Below are positions 12,206 through 24,900 of a stretch of DNA of 64,000 nt, one piece after another; within the stretch, counting starts at the first letter, position 1, and each line of letters opens with the position of its first letter. The notes beneath the pieces were generated by a model. That model worked only from the letters and a program-made list of their open reading frames with translations, made no database searches and had not been told where the DNA came from. The stretch spans positions 35,307,849 through 35,371,848 of the forward strand of contig OX388345.1 in the NCBI GenBank assembly GCA_947579665.1, given 5' to 3'. The position numbers were made by a program, and so were the translations under genes. This DNA is from Sympetrum striolatum. Lineage: Eukaryota; Arthropoda; Insecta; Odonata; Libellulidae.

Positions 12206-12369
12206 AAATAAAAATTTGTACTTTTTCCACAGTATTTATTAAAAACAATAAATGGAAACAAACTAGTTTCAGAGATTGATCTCCATCATCAAGTGACTGA
12301 AACTAGTCGTGTTTTGTTTCCAATTTATTGTTTTTAATAAATACTGTGGAAAAATTACAAATTGTTATT
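12206..12369. mobile_element. Foldback of two inverted retroelement-end-like modules
   Basis: Bases about 12206-12273 and 12297-12369 are inverted copies. Both contain CTAGTTTCAG, GGAAACAAA, AACAATAAAT, TTAATAAATACTGTGG and then AAAAATTACAAAT-type sequence. The left arm lacks one T and a 6-bp ACACGA present in the right arm. The centre holds GAGAT/ATCTC, a perfect small hairpin, beside TGATGATGG. The pattern TGATGATGG, then a short hairpin, then GAAAC, GT and AATAAATACTGTGG, resembles modules at the ends of arthropod Penelope-like or other non-LTR elements. That family assignment is from memory and is an inference; the inverted repeat itself is directly visible. Confidence 0.7.
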
Positions 12370-12435
12370 TTTCATCATTTCCACAAGACATCGCCAGAGA
12401 CTGTAAATTTTATTATGTATAGTAATAATTTGTTT

Positions 12436-12796
12436 TGTTTGCGGGGATTTCAGGCTTGAAAGCAGCGTTACGGCAATGATAGAGTCCCTCGGTTGGAATT
12501 CACTACAGATGAGAAGATCTGAATATCGTCGCAAACTTTTTGAAAAGTTCATTCCTTCAGAATTTGTAGACGGAGTAAGTGAAATATTAGTGCCAGTAAG
12601 GAGCGAACGCGATCTCCGAGAGGCAACGACGAAGCGTTATAGGGAAGTAATCGCAAGGATGGATAATTACTTTTGGTCGTTTTTTCCCCAGGCTATTAGA
12701 GATGCTAATAGGGATGAATGAATAATGGTGGTGCATTACACCCCCTGCCATACGCCTCTGGCGGCTCGCGGGGTACATATCTAAATCTAAATAAAG
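12436..12796 (+). mobile_element. 5'-truncated non-LTR retrotransposon (LINE) 3' end
   Basis: A reading frame from about 12437 to the stop at 12719-12721 encodes the C-terminal tail that follows the reverse transcriptase of CR1/Jockey-like LINEs. Visible landmarks are SSVTAMIESLGWNSLQMRR near the start and the late block NYFWSFFPQAIRDAN just before the stop. These match the usual SVTxML..LGW.SL..RR and SFFPRAI..WN pattern. Everything upstream, including the catalytic RT domain, is missing, so this is a dead copy. After the stop comes a short 3' UTR with a hairpin (CGCC-TCT-GGCG inside ACCCC/GGGGT, 12738-12775) and a tail of CTAAAT-like repeats. It lies 67 bp from the foldback at 12206-12369. 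The exact LINE clade is uncertain. Confidence 0.75.
12733..12775 (+). other. LINE 3' UTR stem-loop
   Basis: The hairpin lies 12 bp after the LINE stop codon. Its apical stem CGCC/GGCG and outer stem ACCCC/GGGGT flank an asymmetric internal loop. The same architecture appears in three other copies in this window. In CR1/L2-like LINEs such terminal stem-loops are known to be the template-recognition signal for reverse transcriptase, and this is inferred here. Confidence 0.65.
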
Positions 12797-12799
12797 TAT

Positions 12800-15700
12800 A
12801 GAGGTTCCCCGTTTGAATGCAGCAGAGTTATTGTGAATGTATTGAATAGGAAAGTTAAACTGACAGATAGGTTATTTAAAGCTATTACGCACCTATTGAA
12901 GATGCTGAAATTGGTGATAGCAGGTAGCCAATAAATTACATGCAGAAAAAATGTCTCATTTTTTAATTGATTTTGAAATAAGGAATTGTTTCGGCAACAA
13001 CAGAAGATGTCAATGAGGCCATTTCTCAATATGTATCAGCACAGAGGAATATCTAAATATTTCTCAACTCCCTCGCATATAAGAATTGGAAAATGAATTC
13101 CGAAAACGTAAGAGCGTACGGTTCATCATTAAAGGAAACTGAAATACTTACAGAGAAAAGCTGAAATAAAAAATGAAAACGGTTGAAATATTTGAAATGG
13201 TAGTTTTCCTTTTGTTGCACGTTTGAAAGCAGCAAAAATCGAAATAATTACTAGTCAGTAAAATATTACAAACATGTAAGATAATATAATCTGGAAACGA
13301 TAAAATCGGTGTCATTCTCTCCTCGGAACCTTTTATTTCGCATCAAAATAACCAAGTGAATAATGCAATGCAGTGGAAGAAAGCTAGAGTGCCCGGGTTG
13401 TAATGTCAAGGCAACTGACGGACGGACTCATACCGCATTTCTTACGAGACTCGGGCAAAGTCGATCGGCCGATAATTTAAGATTTACATACGTACATTTA
13501 AAGTAAAATACAAAACGGGCTTTGAGCTCTGATCACGACACAGCTCGGTTCACCTAGTACACCAGCACATGATAACATCGATCCATGTCCTCGATTTTAA
13601 ACCGTCACTCCGGTTAATAACCTACAACCTTCGCAATATCGATTAATCACGTGGATCGCCGCTTACTTGTTACTAATTCCAAGGCTGCACTTATGAAATG
13701 GGACAGCCGACGGAGATAGAAGAAGGCAGAGGAAGACACAAAGTGAATAGACGGACTTTTTCCACGTCCTTTGCGAAGGCGATGTCACTGCGCCGAACAT
13801 GACAGGCGCCGTGAGGAAAGCGATCAATCTAGTACGTTCGTTAAGAAATTGCGATGCGCGTTAGGACGCTGTGTCGAAACATTGCACCTGTCTTCAATGG
13901 TTGACATTGTCCACGCATGAAATGGATACCACTACAATGTCAGGTCATGGCGAAGCGGAAAATAAAGGGCGCTTCACTTGCCTGCACCATGAGATCTTTT
14001 CTTATAGATCTAAGCCTTCTTTTCCAAGGATTGAAAACATTATCTAAACTTGAGAAGTGCACTTTTTAGCTATCTCCCTAAGTGTTTTTTTTCTTCCACG
14101 CGCAACCTTTTCCTCGAAGCGTGTAGGAGACTCTAGGACGATCCTAAAACCATTATGGACTATCCAAGGATTTACTATGACCTCCGGATAGATGAGAGTA
14201 GAGATAATACAAAACAAACAACAATCGATAATGGTTCCATTCATCAGAGTATTGTGGCAGGTAACAATCTGGTAACAGGCACATAAAACGGTCCAAACTA
14301 TATTGTAGAGCAAGGTGATTGTATGAAAAGAAATGGAAATAAACTTAACTGAGATATATAAGAAAAACGACCTAATAAGGACAAATGGAGATATTTTAAA
14401 GCCGAAATAGTCCATCATTTAACAAATTATGAGAGTAAAAATGGAAATTATTCAATAGAAATGAAAATAATATCTATTACTTTATAATAATCATAAATTA
14501 ATAAAAAGATTAATAAAAATACTTTAGGAAAAGTATCTAAAATTAAGTCACCATCAAGTGTGTACAGAATTAATACACAGAATTCGACGATGGTTCATGG
14601 CTTCCAGCTAAAGTTATGGACAGAAATTATGGACTGACTCCTACGTAATATCTACGTTAACTTACAAGGACTATACGGTGTTTATTAAGGCGAGATTGAG
14701 ACAGAAAAGTCTCCTCTATTCCACCAAAACTTTCGTCAATGATTTCAATTCAAAACATAAATAATGTGTAGATGAATGGATATAGAGAGGAACACTTTAG
14801 GAAAGGGAGTAAAAATTTACCTAAGGTATTATAATAGGTAAAAATATCCACTGCAGGTAAACACCCAATTACTACACTCGTCAGTGTTATTGAGTTAAAA
14901 TTAAAGCTAACTTGTCATTGGCCAGATTTCGAGCAAACGACTAAAAGGTTAGTATCGATCCAAAAAGAAAATCGTCGGAATATTTTCGAAAACGTCTCTA
15001 GGCTTACGGGAGGATGAAGCTAATGGCTTGAGACGACATAAGGTTCACAAACTGTCGTGCGGAAGTGGCTTGGCAACGTGCCACCGTGACTTTATGGTTT
15101 CATTCCTCTCCTGAAAACCCTCAACAAGCAGCCCCGTATATATTCCCGGAAGCCGCTCCGCAAAAGAGACTTTCTTCCACTTCGTTTTTTTCCTCTAAGA
15201 GGTCGATTCTCTTCCAATTAGTTCTTACTGTTTTTTTTCCTGATTAAAGAAAAGTATTTTTAAGCTGAATCGTGGAAGGCCTGATATCACTGTATCCCAT
15301 CGTCATCATCTTCATTTCCTCCGTTATTTTCTACTCTATTGTTTCAATTAGGATCGATTCGTTTGATCTGTTATAAGTATTCTATTTTCATCCCTTCCTT
15401 TTAATTGGATTTGAAGAATCGAGAATAAGTATGCGATGTTTAGAAGATAGTACCTCCAGAAAGGCAATTAAGAGACACAACTCGGTATGAGTATTTGTAT
15501 GAATACAGACACAGGAATAAAAGCAGACAATAAAGAAATAATAATAAGAACGAAGTAAAATCTTACGAATCTAAAAAGGAATTAAAATTAAATAGTAATA
15601 GAAAAGGGTGGAAGTCCAGCAATTACTATTCTGATATATTTAAAAGAATGTTTCAATGAGTAACTAAATAGCGAACTAAAATTTGGCGGACTCGGAGAAG

Positions 15701-18700
15701 GTATGTGACAATAAACTTGATTTTCATAGACGTTACATTAAAACTAATTCTACCACAGAGCATGAAGCTGCAACTTTAATATTCGATATTTAAGTTAGAT
15801 TTTATACAGCATAAATACACTGAGAATAAATACAACTATGGAGCTTCTGCATGCATAAAACGAAGGTTTATATTGATCGCCTTGAAGTTTTCAAGTTGTA
15901 TTTAATTTGGTCCTCAGGTGTCTGCTATATGGACTAATCCTACGAATTCCAAACAGATCATAAAGCAATTAAATCGAAGAGCCCGCCATAAAAATAAAAA
16001 AATCGCGAGAACTTAAAAAAAATGCTGCCTCATATTATTCAAGCCTAAAATGAATGCATAAATAAGCTGAAAATAAAATATTTTGTTTGTCAAAAACAAA
16101 CTCAAACGTCTCTTAAATCATTTTCGGGCAAAATATTTATCCCTTAGCAAAGAGCGGATAAATCTTTTCGTCGGCATTTAAAAAGGGCTCAAACGCCTCC
16201 GAGTGTCAACGCCGAACGTTCAAACATAATGGTGACCATAAAACACAATTCCACCGACTATAACGTCCTCATAAACCCTAATTAAACGCTCGAAAACCTT
16301 CTCGAACGCGTCACTAATAGCACGCACGTTCGAAATTCCCCACTTACGGGATTTAATGGCTAAACGAAATCCTATCTGGATGAGCGACACTCTCCTTCCT
16401 GTCGGAAAACATAAAAAGTATGCGGAGACGGGTCGTTCGACGCTGAATGCATACGCCTCTTGACCTTTCCGAATAGAGACGCCTCAGCACACCCATTAAT
16501 CTATGGATCGAAACCCGATTTTTTTCGCTTTCTTCGACGGAGTGAACCCATTTCCCTCCCTAAATGCGCTAACGACCGGTGAAGACTAAGCACACACGCC
16601 CAAATTAATTAGCTATCCATCGTATCCAATCCACTCTTCTTTCTTTGCTGACGCCCAATGACTGCTTTTCTTCTCTTCATTGTTGTGCGTGGGAGTCACG
16701 AAATTATGGTACTATAGAGAGATAATTACGCTGACACAGTTTACACGTAACGTCTGTCAGGGCGACAGATGAGATGCCGATGTTGAGCAGATGGTGAAGG
16801 CACCCACTGCGTCATCCTAGTGGTTTACCCTACCTAACAATTTGGTTTTCCCCACAGTGGTAAAAATAAAGCATCGCTGCATCGTGCACGATATGACTAT
16901 TATGAAAGGAAATAGAGAATTCGTTGATGACGATGATTCACTTGAGAATTTCTACAGATATACGTTTCACCTTCCGAATCTATTAGTCTTTTTAGAAATA
17001 AATTAATTGACTTTTCTGTAACAGCCGAGAAGATATTTCCAAACACTGTACTCTGGAAAATATCCCACAGTCAATACGCATATACTTCAAGAAGTTACAC
17101 CCTCCATTACGAAACCAATCGAAATTTTTATTTTTAATTCACAAAGATTGTAGACACATCTCGACCGGATTTACTATTGCGACTTTATATTATATGTTAA
17201 TACCGTGACAATAGCTAATATATATTAATCACGATTTTCATTTCTAGTGATAAATTAGATCAATAGCATTCATCGATAAAGATCAGTAATTAATTGATTG
17301 GTCATTTAAATTGAATGTTAGCGTTTAATATTTTCACAAAGAAAGATTGATTTTTATAAAGTGAGAACTCGAAGCAAAAGCGTGATAAAATATTCAAATG
17401 ATGCTAAGGATTTGGCAGAGGTGAAATAAGGAAATTAAAAGAATCAGTCACAAAAATGGTAATGAAACATATAGTAAGCAAGTTTAACCGTTACCTGAAT
17501 CTAATTAAAGAATCTATCAAGCTAAACAAGCTTAATCTGAAGAAAACTGCGGTTAAATTTACGTAAAAGCCCGTTTCTCCTACCACCGTACCTCAAGCTA
17601 CATGAAAACCAAACATCAAAGGGGCAACTTGCGTAATCCAGAAACAGAAAAACCCATTTATTTCAAAGGCCCCCACAAATCTCAGCCATTCGAGCGTCCA
17701 CCCCTACCTGTCTAGGCCATCACCTCACCTGACCTCCCAGCTCTTGCCTAGCGCAAGTAACATCCCCTCTCTGCACCAAATCACCAAAAACACACCGGGT
17801 TACTTCCGTCACCGACGCCCCGGCGCCGGGCACGGGCGCCTAATTGCCCCAGGAGATACGCTCAGTCGCTTGAGGTGCGGGGGAGAGTGGGTAGCCCTAA
17901 AAACGTACGACACAGGTGGGGGTGTGTGACGAAAAGTGGACGAGAAACAATGCTTTTCGTGTTTCGTAAAACCGTTAATAGCGTGGTAACCAATTGGTAT
18001 GGTTGCTAGGGGAAGAGGGTGGTGAGACATGCATCACATCCGGTGCCTCGATTCATAGCGGTACTCTCACGTGCATCCAAAGAGGATGAATCGTATGTTT
18101 CAAAGGGGAGGAATAAACTGAGGGCGGGTGAGAAGGTGTTGGGAGAAGCGCCATTGGGCCTCGGATACCATCTTTGGCAACGGCCGAGGCCAGAAATATT
18201 CAGACGAAAAAATCTGGGCATTGGCTCCGGAGTTTGTTTTTCTTTTTTAATTCTCAAATAGAGAATTTAGCCCCTGGTTACATTATGTCGGTTGTTTTGT
18301 GGAAACGCGTGGATCACGTCAAATAATGATAATTGTATATTATCAAAGTCGTACATCATCATCATATCATTAATGGAGACGATAAAATACCTTCCGTGGT
18401 TTTAAATTTCTTCAGAACATGTGAAATCAGTAACTAAACATTTTTTCACCGAGTTTGATTTGCATGATTCAAAAAGATTTTTTAATGCTATACTCCTTTA
18501 ATCTGTCACAATAAATGGCACATTACTACAAATGCATTTTAGATTTGAGAAATATTAAATAATAAAGTATACTATACTAAAAGCTAACATATTACCATTT
18601 ACTGATGATGTACATGGATAACTTCTATTAACAAACTATTTAAAAAAAATTATTTTAAAAATTCATTCTTTCCGCGAACGATAAGTGACAATAACCGAAT

Positions 18701-18720
18701 AAGGAAGTAGTTTAGATTCA
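12800..18720. other. Spacer with several GC-richer islands
   Basis: Islands are visible at about 13370-13990, 16190-16600 and 17600-18240, separated by AT-rich DNA. No RNA gene or recognisable protein was found. The 124-codon minus frame at 14044-14418 is hydrophobic at its start but matches nothing I know and lacks any supporting context. A small hairpin ACGAAAAG/CTTTTCGT lies near 17932-17963. Confidence 0.45.
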
Positions 18721-18722
18721 AC

Positions 18723-18784
18723 TGGTGTTTACACACCCTGCCACACGCCGAAAGGCGGCTTGTAGGGTATTAATGTAGATGTAG
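18723..18784 (+). mobile_element. Extremely 5'-truncated LINE 3' end
   Basis: This copy contains only the 3' UTR hairpin of the LINE seen at 12436-12796: TGGTG, ACACCCTGCCACACGCC, the loop GAAA, then GGCGGCTTGTAGGGTAT. The tail is TAATGTAGATGTAG. ACCCT pairs with AGGGT and CGCC with GGCG. The TAGATG-type tail is typical of the 3' simple-repeat tails added by LINE target-primed reverse transcription. Confidence 0.7.
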
Positions 18785-18789
18785 TTGAA

Positions 18790-20650
18790 CAAACAAAACT
18801 CTTTTGGAAGGTTAGCTTTAAGTTAAATTTCATTCTAGAAAAGAAAACGAGCTTTTAGAAATCAGAATTACCAAAAATATCAACATTAACTAGTTTTTTG
18901 ATTAATTTATTAATTATATAACCACGTTTAAGACGCATTTAAAAATACTGAAGCTGAAAGGCAGGGTACGTCTTATAGGAGGATATTGAATTTTCATGAT
19001 ATTCATTATGACAGACACAAAAAATTGTACAATAGTCACATAAACCTTGATTACTTTTGTACATCGTAGCGTTTTATACGAGGATGTATACGTAATCTAA
19101 AACTTTAAAAAAGGTTCGTGGGAGAGATATCGAAGAGAATGTTGTTTATAGCACGGGTACTTCGACAAAAAAAGAAGATATTTTCAAAGCATTTTGGGGA
19201 AAAAAAACCCATACTATTAAAATCATTAATCCATTGAGACCTATTGTATCTATATTTTAACGAAGATATTGACTTCTATGCTTCTACTGAAACAAGTCGA
19301 AAATAACTTTCTTCCAGAAATTTCACCTCTCTCGCCTTCCATTTTTCACCCCATTTTGTTGACGAGAGACCTGATGAGATTATCATTCGATTCCGGAAAC
19401 CCTTAATAGGCTTTAGGACGTGGATTAAGCCGTAGGTGGAACATCCAATGAGAACGAAGCATGCGCCTCCCTCTAAACCTTGTTATCCTCATTCGCGTGG
19501 CGGTAAAGCGAGAGAATGTACGTGTTCGAGGGAGATGCGCCTCATGATGGGAGGCGTAGATGAAGTGATGGGCGTCTGGGACGACGTGGGGGCTGAATCT
19601 CATCTTCAAAGGGATAAGTCAAAGTCCTGTTAATTGACCCAAGGGTGAGAGAGACTATATGGAGGTTCGATCGCCCTGAGCAAGGTAACTTCGCAACTTC
19701 TTGAAATGCGAAAATTTGGATTACAATGGGAAACATAAAGGGGAGACATGTAAGCCCCTATACAAAAATCAATATTTGCTCTGTTTTCACTTTTATGGGA
19801 GAGATTCAATTTAGAAGATAGTTGAGCCTCTTCGGAATTTAGCGAAGGCTCATGAATTAGAAGGTAACGCACTATCGTCTTAACCATAGTTTTGACCTCA
19901 GACACTACGAGATAATATAGAGGTTCCACAAAAAATGCTTTAAAATACCAGTTGCGACCAAGTAAACTTGAAATAAATATTCGAAAGTAATTTATAACGA
20001 CTTATTATAGCAATCGAATAGCTAACAAGTATTAATTATGGCCAAGTTAAGATCAAATCTATTCACCAAATACTTTGTCAGAAAGTAACATATAAAAATT
20101 TACAAACTATAATGATACATAGCAAAGGAAGCACAAAATTCTCGGAAAGAGTATTCCCAGAAGCTGCCTGCCTAAAGTTCACATTTGGACAGAGTAACAC
20201 TTTTACAGAAAAACCCTGTGACACTCTGAGCAATAGCTAGTGAAAAGTTTGAAATAACCCATCAAGATGCAATAAACATATTTCCGAACGGATTTACAAG
20301 TTCCTGCTTGGCGTGGAGAGTAATAACCACATAGGATGATTTAGATTATTACAAACTGAGATAGAAGATCAGGGCTAACTAATTAACGCGAAACAAAATT
20401 AAAAGCTATATTAAATTAAATTAAAAGAGTAAAAAATTAATACGCCATATTATAAGGAAGAGCCATTCTGAGAGACAGAAGATAACCGTAAAATTATAAA
20501 TAAAATCCACCAGACGATCAAAATTCTCTACGAAGACATCAACTTCGCTTCATAACCAACGAGGGTTTTAGTTACAAACTTATCGCTTAATTTACAAGTC
20601 GTAAACCACATAACGGAAGTGTCGCCGATAAGCAGCACCAAACAAAAGTC
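18790..20650. other. AT-rich spacer with one GC-richer island
   Basis: An island at about 19420-19640 carries overlapping 60-68-codon frames on both strands, none recognisable. The rest is AT-rich with nothing identified. Confidence 0.45.
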
Positions 20651-20654
20651 CATT

Positions 20655-20715
20655 CACATCGGGATATTCGAACCCTCGCGACCTTACGCGCTCGTCACCT
20701 ACGCATATTCAGAAA
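20655..20715 (-). repeat. tRNA-like remnant (SINE head?)
   Basis: On the minus strand GAGCGCGTAAGGTCGCG is followed by GGTTCGAATAT (plus 20664-20674). This resembles the central part and the B box of a tRNA-derived SINE head. The stems needed for a working tRNA are not complete, so I do not call a tRNA gene. Confidence 0.4.
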
Positions 20716-20719
20716 GCAT

Positions 20720-21530
20720 AGGTGAGAAAGGGTGAACGTCACTGTTGTGACAAGTAATACATCTAGATAAACAGATGCGCAATATTCGGTTGCGTAGAGG
20801 TGATGGGACAAGGGAAAGCACAACAGTTAGCCACGCTTACAGAGATAGCAATCAAAACATGCGTGAAATTCTGCAAGGATTCAAACATCGGAGAAAGACG
20901 TAACGGAATTACCAACTGCTAGCTTCAAGTTCCATAGAGAATTTCACAAATAAAAGATTAGCTGCATAATCAGGCAATTAAAAAAAAGTTCTTGTGACTG
21001 AGGGAATGAAGTGTTTGCAGCGACTATAATTCTTTACCTACATACTTGCGAAGCAGCTTGAACGGTGATAAAAACATTCATTCGATTGATCATGCTAATG
21101 TACCGCAAGTTTTCAATGTTGAATACAATAAATAGTAAGAAGAGCCCTTATAAAAACAGAGGAACAGAGAATATATACTTTAGACTTAGTCTTTTAAATG
21201 ATGGAAAACGAATTGATAGAGAAGTAAGAATAATTAATTACTCCCACAAGTTCGTTTTTAGCAAGACTAAATAACCTGAAAACAAATGTTCGGTGAAGAA
21301 TCTCTTGGCCATTTTATTTCAATTTGTCACATAACTTTCTTTCTATATCAGGGAAACTACAAAAATAGATAGATCAGCAGCAATACTGCTGTGATATAAG
21401 GAACGTCATTAAGTATTCACTTATTGAAACAGATCTGTGAAACATTGTATCTTTAAATTCGTTAAGCCAAGTATAATTTCTCTGGACAGAAGTTAATTGA
21501 TGAATAGTGAAGAAGAGAGAATACACGTTG
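20720..21530. other. AT-rich spacer, nothing recognised
   Basis: No gene, repeat or RNA was recognised. Confidence 0.5.
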
Positions 21531-21534
21531 ATTT

Positions 21535-21602
21535 GACTCTGCATGGTAGCTCGGATAATAAAAGACCCAGGTTCAATTCCTAGTCACGTTTCTTTCTTTT
21601 AT
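21535..21602 (+). repeat. tRNA-like remnant with A and B boxes
   Basis: TGGTAGCTCGGAT (21544-21556) resembles an internal A box and GGTTCAATTCC (21570-21580) is a good B box. A T-rich stretch from 21588 could serve as a polymerase III terminator. The A-to-B spacing is about 26 bp, shorter than in real tRNAs, so this is a deleted tRNA pseudogene or SINE fragment. Confidence 0.5.
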
Positions 21603-21609
21603 TCACATT

Positions 21610-24350
21610 TGTTTATCCAGGGTTGGTTTATTCATGGGTTCTAAAGCGCACACAAAACTTATAAAACCGTTAACTTAGGACATTATCGATATTTTAGGTC
21701 AACTTTGCGGAAGGGAGCTATAATAAATCAATGAACACTTCTGCATAGTTATTAAGTGTTCATCGTATCATTTATTAGGTTTTAGTAGCTCTGAAAAAGG
21801 AAATTCCTATATAGTAGGCATCACTTGATTCGATGATGATTCAATTTAATAATTTAATAAAATTTGATAAATTTTAATTTCAGAAGACATACGAATTGCT
21901 GATCAATAAATTATAGGGAATAAAACTGAAAGCAGTAACCCGACAGACCAAAGAAGTCGATGACTTGATGAAGAAGACATCCAGCCGATCTAAATCAAGA
22001 CATCAAGTCATGGATTCGGGAAAAAACGCGAGAACGTAATCCCAGTTTATTTACTCATCTTCGGATAGAAGTTTCGCGAGGGAATTTCCACCAACGACAA
22101 ACAAACTCAGTGCGTTGCGAATCTCAAAGGAAAACTGTTTTGCCTTCGCGGACGGTGGGCCGCAACGCAAACACGTGGAAATGAGAATAAACCAAGCGAA
22201 GGCATTATCCGGTTCTTGAGAAAAGGTAATGGATCCCCTCGCTAGGGTCCAACTAAACGGGGACAGGGATTTGCACTTTAGGGTCACCTTGTCGCCTCGC
22301 GTGTTTCGTTCTGGTGAAATACGAGTTCGGAATAAAAGGAGCGATTTCCTTTCCAAGGCCATCATCCCACGCCACCACCCTCAGGGCGCCTTATCACGAC
22401 CTTCCCATTCTTCGTTTTCCTCTGGAATATCGGAAAATTCAGCGGCTTTATGATCTCGAGGGAAAGAAAAGAAATAAAGTTGACAGATAGAATCTTATTC
22501 ACCATTCTAAGTGGATCGATACGTAAGTATAAGGTGGAAAACTTTGTTGAGTTAGAACTTCGGCGTTTCGGGCTATGATTTTGGAGAAAGGAGAGCTTTT
22601 TTTAAACGCAGGTCGCCGCTAAATCTTATTTCAGAAGGGATAAAAAAATATAGAGTTGGAAAATGAAAAGTAAAACAATTTTTTTCGCGAAAACAATTTT
22701 AATACTGTCCATGCTTCTCCACCTAACCTGCATGCATTTCAGAGGGCTATAATTGATACAATTTACAACATAATCACTAAATATATGCAACTCGAACTTA
22801 TATCTTTATGAACATATTTATTAATTAATTTGATTACTTAATTAAATTTTTATTATATCAATTATCTTTGATAATAGATAATATATGAAAGTTATTTTGA
22901 CACGAGTTTAGTAGATTAAAATTAGTCAATCAGGAAACGTATTAAACGATATGTTAATCCTCTCACTAACGCGGAAGTTAACATATCGGGAACGCTTTCA
23001 TTACACATAAATTATAAAAGTAAGGTAAATTATTAAATTTGAAACAATAGCAGCGCCAGGAAAAAAGAGATTATCTTACATAGATTTAGGTGACATTAAT
23101 TAGTTTTAACTGCGTTTATCATGCGCACTAAAAAAGAAAAGTTAATGCAAATCAGAATTAAAGTGGTAAAAGCGAAGGAAAAAAACGCTTAAACTATCTG
23201 CAAACAGCATTATGAACAGATGCGACAGACTCGCAAGAGAAAAAAGTCATAAAACCTAAAGTTATGGTTCAAATCTACATCCTCGTGTTATGATGCTTTG
23301 GGTCATACATTTACACGAATTTTAGTTTCAAAAATTAGTTCTTAAAAATCACTAACGCGGGTATTTAACCGAGGGATCCCCAGATTACGACAACACTGGG
23401 GATATTCCGTGATTATGTCAAGATGTCTTGTGGAGCTTTCTGAGAAATACCACATTCCATCCCACACACTTCTCTTAACGCGAGTGAATAGGTATTTCTT
23501 CCCCTCAGCCCTCACATGGACGATATCCTGAATACTAAAAAGGCGATCAAAAAGCAGAGAGGATTTCTCGAGCTCAGAATCCCAGTGGCGGAATAACTGG
23601 AATCACATCTCAGAATCACAGAGCTTAGCACAGATACTCACAACCTATTTCACTCTCCAACGTTTGCATTCAACGGGTTTTTTCATGAGCTACCGATCGG
23701 ATTTTCACGAGATCGAGTTATCTTAAGATCGACAAATGATAAATAATCCGGAAGACTAAAACGTATGATCAAAATCCCAGCATTGAAATGATATTAACGT
23801 TCCATAAATTGAATATGAAAAGAAGTTGGAGGCAAATCAAGGTCTTATTTTTCTTATGTCCTTATACGTGATAGCAACGAAAGGCTCCTGATATCTCAGT
23901 TGATAATTCTTGAATACTAATTCTTAGAATAATGAAAAAAATTTAATATGATAACAAGTAAGATATTCATAAACGTTTGTTTAACACTACGTTTCCCAGT
24001 TATCACTAACTTCCCTTTCTATTGAATTATTCTCAGAAAGGTAATAAATGTCTGATAGGGATTAAAATATCACAGAATATACTTAAATGTATAAAAGAAC
24101 CTTTCTGATGATTATTGAGATTAGAGAAATTTCTAATCAAAATTAATTTAGATAATATATGCTAAAACATAACCCTGTTTGCAATATTATACTTCATCTA
24201 GATTTTATTAGGCTAGTAGATGCGTAAAAAAACCAAGCTCATGGAAATTTAAAATGATGGCATATATCTCCTCAGGTCAGTCTGTTTCGCCTACACCGAT
24301 GAGTTCCTCCTTGGAGGATAAAAGATATAGATAAATTTAATTTCCTAAAA
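21610..24350. other. Spacer with one GC-richer island and a small hairpin
   Basis: An island lies at about 22050-22460 with unremarkable overlapping frames. A perfect 11-bp inverted repeat CGATATGTTAA/TTAACATATCG occurs at 22947-22957/22978-22988 with a 20-nt loop. Nothing else was recognised. Confidence 0.45.
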
Positions 24351-24354
24351 TATT

Positions 24355-24470
24355 TCATAATAGGTTTAAGAGTCCTAAAATAATATAAACAACCGCAACT
24401 CCCGCCACAGTCAACCCAGTTTGCGACATCGCTAATCCAATTTGAATGACTGAAGAATCACCAACTACAT
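24355..24470 (-). CDS. Possible last coding exon with C-terminal hydrophobic tail
   Basis: On the minus strand a pyrimidine-rich stretch ends in GAAGCGCAG (plus 24471-24479), a plausible splice acceptor. An open frame follows for about 38 codons to TGA at 24355-24357. It ends in a hydrophobic run, TVAGVAVVYIILGLLNLL, directly before the stop. Such a terminal hydrophobic tail after a small-residue region is what a GPI-anchor signal or a C-terminal membrane helix looks like. No upstream exon, polyadenylation signal or homologous family was identified, so this could easily be chance in AT-rich DNA. Confidence 0.15.
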
Positions 24471-24544
24471 CTGCGCTTCTCAAGAGAGAGATTAAAAGAA
24501 GCAGAAAATCCTGCCGACGAGATCTCTTCGGGTCAAAAGACTGA

Positions 24545-24900
24545 CTAACCAAGCTGCTTGGGAGGAATAGAAAAAATGAAACCTCCGTTAAGGAGCTCAG
24601 GGATTGAATATGACCCTTCGGATAAAATACTTAGTGACATAAAGGGCGACTTAAAAGGTATTTCGACAAAGGGTTCGCGGAGAGAGGACGGGTTGCAGAT
24701 GAGGGTCCCTCCGGGGGATGTCAAGGGAGAGATGACGCAACTCCCCTTCAGGCACCCACCTGCATCCCCATTCACCACCTACATTTAGAACCCCTTCCCA
24801 CGGAAAGGGTAAAGTGGAGATATACATCCCTCTCATTTCCGACCACATTTTGCATTGAACCCTGTGGCGATCCTATACATAGGAAGGCGACCAGTTCAAA
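24545..24900. other. GC-richer island
   Basis: A composition island with overlapping 65-77-codon frames on both strands. None is recognisable. Confidence 0.4.

Noticed and set aside
14044..14418. 124-codon minus-strand frame with a hydrophobic start
   Set aside because: Hydrophobic translations are expected from T-rich strands. There is no family resemblance and no gene context.
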